Both the position numbers and the translations under genes were made by a program. A model generated the notes under the pieces. The model was not told the DNA's origin. It made no database searches and saw nothing but the letters and a program-made list of their open reading frames with translations. This document shows, one piece after another, positions 1 through 5,570 of a stretch of DNA of 5,570 bases. Origin of the DNA: Chitinophagales bacterium (lineage in GTDB: Bacteria; Bacteroidota; Bacteroidia; Chitinophagales; JADIYW01); assembly GCA_020848315.1 (NCBI GenBank), contig JADLAH010000265.1:1-5570 (forward strand). The letters run 5' to 3'. The stretch's first letter is position 1. Every line of letters begins with the position of its first letter.

Positions 1-2
1 CG

Positions 3-434
3 GAAATCGCCAACTATCCGTTTACCACACTGGTACCCAATCTGGGCGTCGTTTCCTATCGCGACAACCGATCCTTCATCATGGCGGATATTCCGGGCAT
101 TATCGAAGGTGCTCATGCCGGAAAAGGCTTGGGCGTTCGCTTCCTGCGACACATAGAACGCAATTCCTGTCTACTCTTCATGATTCCTGCAGATGCTAAT
201 GACCTGAAAAAGGAATATAAAATTCTGGAAAAAGAATTGAAGCTATACAATAAAGAGCTGGTCAACAAGCCCAGAATCATTGGCATTTCCAAGTCAGACC
301 TACTAGATGATGAACTCAAGAAAATGCTGGCAAAAGAACTGCCGAAAAAAATTCCACACGTTTTCTTTTCATCTCTGACACAGGAAAACATTCCGCAACT
401 GAAAGATATGTTGTGGAAAATGATGAACAGCTGA
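3..434 (+). CDS. obgE: Obg-family GTPase ObgE/CgtA, 3' part (5' end outside window)
   Basis: This is the C-terminal 143 residues of the Obg GTPase, a cytoplasmic G protein that binds the large ribosomal subunit and acts in late 50S assembly and stress control. The reading frame is open from base 3. The glycine-rich Obg fold and the P-loop (G1) lie upstream of the window. The visible part begins in switch I with [13 protein letters not shown] (the G2 threonine is in this stretch). It continues with G3 DIPG at about residues 29-32, the Obg signature [22 protein letters not shown], the Bacteroidota-like LLFMIPAD, G4 as SKSD, and G5 as SSL. The protein stops about 30 residues after G5, so it lacks the extra C-terminal OCT domain found in some Gram-positive Obg proteins; this short form is normal in many phyla. 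The match to Obg is unambiguous. Only the N-terminal boundary is unknown. Confidence 0.97.
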   Translation, partial: EIANYPFTTLVPNLGVVSYRDNRSFIMADIPGIIEGAHAGKGLGVRFLRHIERNSCLLFMIPADANDLKKEYKILEKELKLYNKELVNKPRIIGISKSDLLDDELKKMLAKELPKKIPHVFFSSLTQENIPQLKDMLWKMMNS

Positions 435-465
435 TAGCACCAGAAATAAATATGTCTGTTTGCTA
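435..465 (+). terminator. Imperfect hairpin after obgE, possible weak terminator
   Basis: Directly after the obgE stop, TAGCA (435-439) can pair with TGCTA (461-465) and CAGA (441-444) with TCTG (455-458). This gives a two-part stem with a 1x2 internal loop and a 10-nt terminal loop. No run of T follows, so it is not a standard intrinsic terminator. It may attenuate transcription, protect the obgE mRNA end, or be a chance pairing. Confidence 0.2.
455..462 (+). promoter_or_regulatory. Possible Bacteroidota -7 element before the lipoprotein gene
   Basis: TCTGTTTG matches the Bacteroidota -7 consensus TAnnTTTG at all defined positions but one, and sits 37 bp before the preferred start at 500. 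A second candidate, TATATTTA at 487-494, also has one mismatch but is too close to the start to be useful. No convincing -33 TTTG lies upstream of 455. The downstream genes may instead simply be read through from obgE. Confidence 0.2.
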
Positions 466-499
466 CTTACTTATCTGAAAAATGTGTATATTTAGGTAT

Positions 500-1516
500 A
501 TGTATCGTACAACTGTGAAACATTTATATATCTTTCCGGTCTTCCTGCTGCTTATTTCCTGCAGACAACCACCTACTGAGCCTTCTTTCTATTTCTGGGA
601 GACCTACTACAAGATTGACAGTACGGAAAAGCAATATTTGCAGCAACTGCATGTAAAGAAATTATACGTCCGATTTTTTGATATCACCATCCAAAACAGG
701 AGACCAACACCGACAGGTATTATCCGTATTTCAGAAAAAAATGAAACCCAAGAAATTATTCCGGTGGTTTTTATCACTAATGAAACATTCAAAGCATTAG
801 ACAAGGACGACATTCATCAATTGGCAGTGCACATCCAAAACGAAATAAACTATCTATATCCGATTATCTCCGACCTGCCTTTGCAAGAAGTACAATTCGA
901 CTGCGACTGGACAACCTCCACTAGTCAGCAGTATTTTTATTTTCTTCAAACCATCCAAAAACTATTACCCGAAAAAGAAATCAGTGCCACAATCCGCCTG
1001 CATCAAATCAAATACCGGAAACAAACCGGAATTCCACCAGTTGATAAAGGTGTTCTGATGTATTATGCGACAGATAATCCACTGACAGCCGGAGACAACA
1101 ATTCGATTCTGGAAAATAAGGAAGCAGCAAAATATATTAAAGGGCTCGCACGTTATCCTATGAAATTAGATGTGGCACTTCCTATTTACAGCTGGGCAAT
1201 TATAGAAAATGAACTAGGTAAAAAACGATTACTAAACGGCATCCGCGAAGAAATACTTTCAGACACTTTATTGTACCGAAAAACAGGGAAAAACACTTAT
1301 ATCGTAAGAAAGGAACATTATTTGCAACAGGTTCTTTTATATCCTGATTTCCGCATAAAAACAGAAAGCATTTGTACAGAAGATTTAATATCCGCAGCAA
1401 AAGAAATTCGAAAGCAACATAAAGATACTCCTTATAGCACGATATATTTTCAGTTGAATGAAACCAACTTAAAACACTATTCCATCCAGAATTTAAACAT
1501 CATTTCTAACCCATAA
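500..1516 (+). CDS. Putative lipoprotein with glycoside-hydrolase-like barrel, function unknown
   Basis: This 338-residue protein opens with a lipoprotein signal: basic residues R3 and K7, a hydrophobic core, then lipobox LLIS|C with the acylated cysteine at residue 21. It should therefore be anchored in the envelope. The mature part shows alternating beta strands and helices like a TIM barrel. There is an early strand KKLYVRFFDI (53-62), a strand IIPVVFIT (86-93), the acidic strand-end VQFDCDW (131-137), ISATIRLHQIKY (161-172), VDKGVLMYYATDN (181-193) and LDVALPIYSW (223-232). The strand-end Asp in FDCDW is the kind of position that carries catalysis in glycoside-hydrolase-like barrels. I recall similar unnamed Bacteroidota proteins but cannot assign a substrate. 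The frame also has an ATG at 482, adding six residues (MCIFRY). I prefer 500 because it gives a conventional 20-residue lipoprotein signal. It lies 2 bp before the next gene, so the two are almost certainly co-transcribed. Its base composition looks more AT-rich than the flanking genes. Confidence 0.85.
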   Translation: MYRTTVKHLYIFPVFLLLISCRQPPTEPSFYFWETYYKIDSTEKQYLQQLHVKKLYVRFFDITIQNRRPTPTGIIRISEKNETQEIIPVVFITNETFKALDKDDIHQLAVHIQNEINYLYPIISDLPLQEVQFDCDWTTSTSQQYFYFLQTIQKLLPEKEISATIRLHQIKYRKQTGIPPVDKGVLMYYATDNPLTAGDNNSILENKEAAKYIKGLARYPMKLDVALPIYSWAIIENELGKKRLLNGIREEILSDTLLYRKTGKNTYIVRKEHYLQQVLLYPDFRIKTESICTEDLISAAKEIRKQHKDTPYSTIYFQLNETNLKHYSIQNLNIISNP

Positions 1517-1518
1517 CT

Positions 1519-3906
1519 ATGAAAAACCGTACCATCTCCGCATTGTTTCTGCTGATTGCCTTCAGCGATTACGGCAAAGCCTGTTCCTGGCACTCAGAAG
1601 ATGAGGCATTTTACAATCTCTTCAATCAGGAACTTATCAGCGACCAAAAACTAGAGCCCTTTTTGCTCACTTACGACAATATCTACTACAACGGTGATTT
1701 TTGGAATCCTGCGGAAAGATCACATCAGCAAACAGATGCCAATCTGGAAGAATGGAACAAATATTTCAATCAGAAGATTCCAGTAAAAGACCTGCAATAT
1801 TTGGTGTATACATCCACCGTTACGGAATTACAGGCATTCCTAACGAACAACCTCGCACAGACTCCGAACTCCGGACTCACCTACCATGCGGCACTCTTTT
1901 CAGAGAAAGGACTGGAAGCCTTGCAATATCTGATTTTTGCCAAACAATGTGAGAAGTACGCGCTCACACAGGACAACAGCGACGGGTGGAGCTATATGGG
2001 AGCCCGGGAAAAAATGTCGAAACCTGAATTTATGGCAACAGCAAAGGCAGGCAACACGCTGTATGCCACTCTTAAAAACAACGATTTGAAACTGCGTACT
2101 GCCTATCAACTCGTGCGCTTGTCACATTATGCCGGATTTAATGATGATGCGATACGCTATTTTGACAAATTTGTACTGCCGTTAAAAAATCAGTCACTAC
2201 CCTATTATTACGCACTGGAACAGAAAGCCGGCGCTCTTTTCAACCTGAAAAAATATGCCGCTGCCACCCGCGATTACATACAAGTTTTCAATGGCGCACC
2301 CGGCCGGCAACTGGCGGTCTACACAAGTTTTCTGATGAGCAGTGCGCTTTTCAAAAATGGAGGGAATCTGCTGACTACAAATGCGGAAAAGACCACCTTC
2401 TATATGCTGCGGGGATACAACGGTTTTGCATCGGGTATTTCCGAGATGAAAAAAATCTATACGCTATCACCGAATGCGCCGGCACTGGAAGTCCTGGCTG
2501 TGCGGGAAATGAATAAAACGGAACGCGAAATCCTGATGCAACCAAGTCCGTATTCCGGCAAAAATATTTTTCTGAAAGGCGACGCCAGCACGCAGGCGTA
2601 TCTCAAAAAATTACTGACACTGACAGATATTATCGTCAATAACAAATACATTGTCAGAAAAGATTTCTGGAAATCCTATCAGGCGCATCTGCATTTTCTG
2701 TCGGGCAATTATAAAAATGCGGAAAGTATCGCCAACGATATTTCCGGCAATGATAAGCAGGTGAATGAACAGGCGAAAGTAACTGCTTTTGCTGCCTTTC
2801 TGGCGCAATGTGCTGTCGTCGGGCCGGAGACGGAAAAACGCATCTACAGCTACCTGAACACGCACAAAGAGAAAACCACGGAGGGTTATATTTATGAACT
2901 TACCGCGCACAAATACCTTCAACAGAAAGATTATGCAAAGGCATTTTTGTGTCACAATGACCTTTCCGGATTATATACTTCGCTCGACCTAAAAATCATT
3001 GACCAACTAATTACTTTTTACAACAAACCAGATAAAAACAACTTTGAACAATTACTGTCGGCAAAACAAAAGAATGCCATGACCTATCTGTATGATTTAA
3101 AAGGGACGCATTATCTGAAATACGACCAGCCCGAAAACGCGTTGGTCTGGTTTAAGAAAGTGCCGGGCAACCTGAAATTCCTGAAACTGCATGTTTACGA
3201 CTATATCAGTGATACGGAAACAGAAAAAGACGGCGATTTCAACGGCTACAGCGACATTTCGGCACGTATCTTTAGTAATGGCATACGCCCTTATTTCGAA
3301 GATACACAGGAGAAAGCCATGACGGATCAGGTGTACAAAATGCCCGAATTCAAATTTATCCCTGCCATCATGAATAAACAGCAACTAGCAGAATGCCTGA
3401 TTGCTCTTAAGAAAATGGCAAAGGAGACAACGGAAAGCGGCGCACGTGCAGGCTATTTGTTGGGCAACTATTATTACAACACATCCGTGAATGGTTACTA
3501 CCGGAATATCCTGTTTTACGAACCGGGCAATTATTACATATCTTCTTTATATGGATTGAACAATACACCGACAACGACTCCGTACAACTATCACTATGGC
3601 ACCGGTATCATACAAGTTAATCATTTGCAGACAGCCTATGATTATTACATTCAGACAGAAAGAGTCTCTAACTACAATGAATTAAAGGCAAAAGCTATAT
3701 TCCAGGCATCCAAAATCGAACTGGATCAGTTTGTAGCAAAGCAAAATTTCGATTACAATTTTGTCTATTGGGAGAATCCGAGAATCCTGTATGCAAAAAA
3801 CACACGTCCGCTATTTGGTATTTTAAAACAGAAATATTCGGATACTAAATACTATCAGGAAATACAAAGCAATTGTCTGTATTTAAAATATTACATAAAC
3901 AACTAA
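1519..3906 (+). CDS. Large exported TPR-like helical-repeat protein, function unknown
   Basis: This 795-residue protein begins with a signal peptide (K2, R4, hydrophobic ISALFLLIAF). The most likely cleavage is by signal peptidase I at GKA|C (residues 19-22), because the site is a poor lipobox. The mature N-terminus, CSWHSEDEAFYNLFNQELI, resembles the opening I associate with unnamed Bacteroidota secreted proteins. The rest is mostly helical. TPR-like helix pairs are visible near residues 198-219, 231-257 (YALEQKAGALFNLKKYAAA), 387-408 (HFLSGNYKNAESIANDI), 459-484 (HKYLQQKDYAKAFL) and 524-549 (LKGTHYLKYDQPENALVWF). A Tyr/Asn-rich section spans about 649-695, and the protein ends with a segment containing LKQKYSDTKYYQEIQSNC (769-786). 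No catalytic motif is evident. This suggests a protein-binding scaffold in the periplasm or on the cell surface, possibly for the lipoprotein encoded 2 bp upstream; that partnership is inference from operon structure. The start is secure: there is no earlier start compatible with the signal peptide. Confidence 0.85.
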   Translation: MKNRTISALFLLIAFSDYGKACSWHSEDEAFYNLFNQELISDQKLEPFLLTYDNIYYNGDFWNPAERSHQQTDANLEEWNKYFNQKIPVKDLQYLVYTSTVTELQAFLTNNLAQTPNSGLTYHAALFSEKGLEALQYLIFAKQCEKYALTQDNSDGWSYMGAREKMSKPEFMATAKAGNTLYATLKNNDLKLRTAYQLVRLSHYAGFNDDAIRYFDKFVLPLKNQSLPYYYALEQKAGALFNLKKYAAATRDYIQVFNGAPGRQLAVYTSFLMSSALFKNGGNLLTTNAEKTTFYMLRGYNGFASGISEMKKIYTLSPNAPALEVLAVREMNKTEREILMQPSPYSGKNIFLKGDASTQAYLKKLLTLTDIIVNNKYIVRKDFWKSYQAHLHFLSGNYKNAESIANDISGNDKQVNEQAKVTAFAAFLAQCAVVGPETEKRIYSYLNTHKEKTTEGYIYELTAHKYLQQKDYAKAFLCHNDLSGLYTSLDLKIIDQLITFYNKPDKNNFEQLLSAKQKNAMTYLYDLKGTHYLKYDQPENALVWFKKVPGNLKFLKLHVYDYISDTETEKDGDFNGYSDISARIFSNGIRPYFEDTQEKAMTDQVYKMPEFKFIPAIMNKQQLAECLIALKKMAKETTESGARAGYLLGNYYYNTSVNGYYRNILFYEPGNYYISSLYGLNNTPTTTPYNYHYGTGIIQVNHLQTAYDYYIQTERVSNYNELKAKAIFQASKIELDQFVAKQNFDYNFVYWENPRILYAKNTRPLFGILKQKYSDTKYYQEIQSNCLYLKYYINN

Positions 3907-3910
3907 TATT
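3887..3910. terminator. A/T-only inverted repeat across the convergent stop codons
   Basis: AATATTA (3887-3893) and TAATATT (3904-3910) form a perfect 7-bp inverted repeat around a 10-nt loop. The downstream arm contains the TAA stop of the plus-strand gene and overlaps the stop of the minus-strand gene. Read on the minus strand, the stem is followed by a short T run (ATTTTAAAT); on the plus strand no T run follows. It is the only hairpin I see between the two convergent genes. The stem is all A-T and therefore weak, so termination is a suggestion only. Confidence 0.3.
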
Positions 3911-4709
3911 ACTCTGGCGCTAAGGATGGCGATTCGGAATCCCTCTGCACTTGTGGCTGAGGTATTCCGGCGTTCTCCTGTTGTGTCCACTCCGCTTCCA
4001 TCTGGTGTATAGCCGGTGCATCAAGTTCCACCTCCACCTGCATATCTTCTTCCACAGGTGCAGCCTGTCTGGCGGCATCGCGCGCATCTTTCGGAATATA
4101 TTTATCTTTGTACCTGCGCTTCAGGATGTCTTCCTTCACCTCGGCTCTGCGGGCTTTTCTGCGGGCTTCCCGGGCTTCGCGCTCTGCTTCATATTGCACT
4201 TTTTTCTCGGCCTCGCGTTCCAGCCGGAGTTGTCTTTCTTCCTCTGTTTCCGGCTGCTTGATACGGAGTTTGCTCGGATGAATTTCAAAAAAATCATCCA
4301 CCGGAATTTCCACTACCCACCATAAAATCTTCACCTGCGCGATGCCCACACTGCGCATCTTGATACTGTGTGCCAGCAAAGTGGAAATAGCCTGAAAAAG
4401 CGATGTAATAATGCTGATCTGAGAAGTGGTCGTCAGCACTTCCTCACTGTTGCCTTTTATGCGGCGCGGATGTTCATATACCATGGTGCCGATACGCAAT
4501 CCATCTCTGTTCTGCAATTCCGTCTTAATGGAAACAATGGTAATCGGCAAAAAGAAGGTATTGCTGATGCGCAAATCCGTTTCCGTCGTGACCGCCACCA
4601 GCCCGATTTCTTTTGTGCGCACTTCGAGAATGTCAAACATCTTGTTAGCCGATGCTTTCGCGACAATATATGCTTTTATCCGTTGTTTTATTCCCTGCCA
4701 GAAACCCAT
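3909..4709 (-). CDS. Hypothetical protein: possible LEA14-like domain plus charged coiled coil
   Basis: This 266-residue protein has no signal peptide or clear membrane span, so it is probably cytoplasmic. Residues 1-25 are a basic amphipathic helix (GFWQGIKQRIKAYIVAKAS). Residues 26-145 are rich in beta strands: TDLRISNTFFLPITIVSIKTE (44-64), a strand plus loop VYEHPRRIKGNSEEV (77-91), then WWVVEIPVDDFFEI (130-143). The order of an "RISN.FFLPI" strand, a later polar loop and a closing strand resembles LEA14/WHy beta-sandwiches, but this is a pattern-level judgement. Residues 154-204 form a highly charged Glu/Arg/Ala coiled coil, followed by an acidic, Gln/Pro-rich tail to residue 266. The frame can be extended to a TTG at 4760. 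I chose the ATG at 4709 because the extension has no domain character and would intrude on the divergent promoter region. The gene is convergent with the TPR-protein gene, with 2 bp between stops. Confidence 0.8.
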   Translation of the reverse strand: MGFWQGIKQRIKAYIVAKASANKMFDILEVRTKEIGLVAVTTETDLRISNTFFLPITIVSIKTELQNRDGLRIGTMVYEHPRRIKGNSEEVLTTTSQISIITSLFQAISTLLAHSIKMRSVGIAQVKILWWVVEIPVDDFFEIHPSKLRIKQPETEEERQLRLEREAEKKVQYEAEREAREARRKARRAEVKEDILKRRYKDKYIPKDARDAARQAAPVEEDMQVEVELDAPAIHQMEAEWTQQENAGIPQPQVQRDSESPSLAPE

Positions 4710-4744
4710 AGTATCTTTCTTATAAACTATTGTTAAAATAGGAC

Positions 4745-4765
4745 TTCCATTGCACTTCAATGAAA
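4745..4765. promoter_or_regulatory. Imperfect palindrome in the divergent intergenic region, candidate operator
   Basis: TT-C-CATTG (4745-4752) mirrors CAATG-A-AA (4758-4765) around a 5-nt centre, with 7 of 8 arm positions complementary. It lies in the 89-bp region between the divergent genes and overlaps the possible -33 TTG at 4750-4752. That placement would suit a dimeric repressor affecting the oxygenase gene and perhaps its divergent neighbour. A match this short can arise by chance. Confidence 0.25.
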
Positions 4766-4783
4766 ATATTACATTAAATTTAA
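4750..4783 (+). promoter_or_regulatory. Candidate Bacteroidota promoter for the AGMO-like gene
   Basis: TTG at 4750-4752 is followed after 22 bp by TAAATTTA (4775-4782), one mismatch from the Bacteroidota -7 element TAnnTTTG and within the spacing reported for such promoters. Transcription would start near 4788, giving a leader of only about 10 nt before the ATG at 4799. The -7 candidate lies in the perfect palindrome TTAAATTTAA (4774-4783), so it reads the same on the minus strand, but no TTG is well placed there. Confidence 0.3.
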
Positions 4784-4798
4784 GACAAATGACGCACT

Positions 4799-5570
4799 AT
4801 GGAACACATGAGTACAGTAATTGCCATTCCTTTTTTTCTTTTGTTAATCCTGATAGAATATTTTGCGACCCGAAAATCCCATCCGGAATACTACAGACTG
4901 AATGACGCACTGACTAATCTGAACGTAGGGGTGAGCCATTTATTGTTTAAATTGCTGACTACCGGCATCCTGTTCGGTGCATATGTATGGACCACCGAAC
5001 ATATCGCGGTGATGCATCTGAGCGGCGTGTGGGCATATATTGTAGTGCTGGTCTTATTTGACTTCTGCTTTTACTGGGCACACCGCTTCGGTCATGAGAT
5101 GAATATTTTCTGGGGCGCCCACGTAGTGCATCATCAGAGTGAGGAATACAACCTGACCGTAGCCCTCCGTCAATCCTGGATTCACAGTCTGCTGGCTTTC
5201 ATTTTTTTCCTGCCAATCGGACTTTTGGGCGTGGATATTCTCACACTGGGTATTTGCGCGAGCATCAATTCTTTTTATCAATTCTGGATACATACCAAAG
5301 CCGTGAAACGCATGCCAAAATGGTTTGAAGCCATCTTCAATTCGCCGGCACACCACCGCGTGCACCACGGCGTCAATCCGAAATACATAGACAAAAACCA
5401 CGCGGGTATGTTTATCATCTGGGACAAAATGTTCGGCACCTTTCAGGAAGAAGAAGAGGAACCGGCCTACGGCACGACAACGCCTGTAAACAGTTGGAAT
5501 CCGGCCTGGCTGAATATTGAATACTATGCCGGCATGTATCAAAAATCGAAGCAATTTTCTTCTGTAAAAG
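4799..5570 (+). CDS. Fatty acid hydroxylase/sterol desaturase family, alkylglycerol monooxygenase-like (3' end outside window)
   Basis: The frame is open from ATG 4799 to the window end (257 complete codons). It encodes an integral-membrane di-iron oxygenase of the fatty acid hydroxylase superfamily. Hydrophobic segments lie at about residues 5-22, 41-63, 77-93 and 130-156. The eight-histidine iron-binding pattern is visible: HRFGH (95-99), HVVHH (108-112), and the late cluster HHRVHH (185-190), with an extra H165 in FWIHT. The sections EEYNLTVALRQS (115-126), YQFWIHT (160-166), NSPAHHRVHHG (181-191) and DKNHAGMFIIWDKMFGTF (198-215) closely match what I recall of animal AGMO/TMEM195. That enzyme cleaves ether lipids by hydroxylating the alkyl chain, using tetrahydrobiopterin. 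Other members act on sterols, carotenoids or fatty acids, so the substrate is inference. A Glu run (217-221) follows the core. An in-frame ATG at 4808 is an alternative start. The gene is divergent from the coiled-coil gene. Confidence 0.92.
   Translation, partial: MEHMSTVIAIPFFLLLILIEYFATRKSHPEYYRLNDALTNLNVGVSHLLFKLLTTGILFGAYVWTTEHIAVMHLSGVWAYIVVLVLFDFCFYWAHRFGHEMNIFWGAHVVHHQSEEYNLTVALRQSWIHSLLAFIFFLPIGLLGVDILTLGICASINSFYQFWIHTKAVKRMPKWFEAIFNSPAHHRVHHGVNPKYIDKNHAGMFIIWDKMFGTFQEEEEEPAYGTTTPVNSWNPAWLNIEYYAGMYQKSKQFSSVK

Noticed and set aside
1519..1584. Second lipoprotein signal (cysteine at residue 22 of the TPR protein)
   Set aside because: The residues before the cysteine are G-K-A. Lysine at -2 and glycine at -3 do not fit a lipobox, so ordinary signal peptidase I cleavage is more likely.
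1701..1952. Plus-strand 83-codon frame inside the TPR-protein gene
   Set aside because: It is an out-of-frame overlap with the 795-residue gene and has no supporting features.
2611..2955. Minus-strand open frames inside the TPR-protein gene (also 1900-2109, 2457-2651, 3097-3384)
   Set aside because: All are antisense to a long plus-strand gene with an intact signal peptide and continuous helical-repeat pattern; none has a domain of its own.
3951..4325. Plus-strand open frames opposite the coiled-coil gene, including 4016-4261
   Set aside because: They are Phe/Leu/Cys-rich translations of the complement of Glu/Arg/Ala codons, the expected artefact opposite a charged helix.
4368..4736. Plus-strand open frames of 99-122 codons opposite the start of the minus-strand gene
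   Set aside because: They are antisense to the beta-rich domain and its start region, have no recognisable domain, and overlap one another in different frames.
4710..4760. 17-residue N-terminal extension of the minus-strand protein from a TTG
   Set aside because: The extension starts with a non-ATG codon, shows no signal-peptide or domain character, and would occupy most of the divergent promoter region. The ATG at 4709 is better.
5054..5554. Minus-strand open frame of 166 codons
   Set aside because: It is fully antisense to the histidine-motif core of the AGMO-like gene, whose frame is clearly coding. Its protein resembles nothing known and is a shadow.

Overview
The window looks like a Bacteroidota chromosome, most likely from the Chitinophagia/Sphingobacteriia side, though I cannot place it more precisely. 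The reasons are the Bacteroidota style of the Obg GTPase (short C-terminus and an SKSD G4 motif), the general lack of Shine-Dalgarno sequences before the starts, moderate-to-low GC, and secreted or lipoprotein genes of a type I associate with this phylum.

Layout. Bases 3-434 (+) hold the 3' end of the ribosome-assembly GTPase gene obgE. After a 65-bp gap comes a tight two-gene unit on the same strand. The first gene encodes a lipoprotein that looks like a glycoside-hydrolase-type barrel (500-1516). The second, after 2 bp, encodes a 795-residue exported protein built of TPR-like helices (1519-3906). A convergent gene (3909-4709, -) ends 2 bp away. It encodes a cytoplasmic protein with a possible LEA14-like beta-sandwich, a highly charged coiled coil and an acidic Gln/Pro-rich tail. 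An 89-bp divergent intergenic region (4710-4798) separates it from a membrane di-iron oxygenase gene (4799 to the window end, +). This last gene is open at its 3' end and closely resembles animal alkylglycerol monooxygenase (AGMO/TMEM195).

How the genes work together. The lipoprotein and the helical-repeat protein are almost certainly co-transcribed and both leave the cytoplasm, so a shared envelope function is likely, but its nature cannot be read from the sequence. The obgE gene is housekeeping and probably only adjacent. The oxygenase and the coiled-coil protein share a divergent control region containing a near-palindrome, but nothing else ties them to one pathway.

No tRNA, rRNA, CRISPR array, insertion sequence or prophage signature was seen. 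The best candidates for undescribed biology are the lipoprotein/TPR pair and the bacterial AGMO-like enzyme. No stretch longer than 300 bases lacks a gene.
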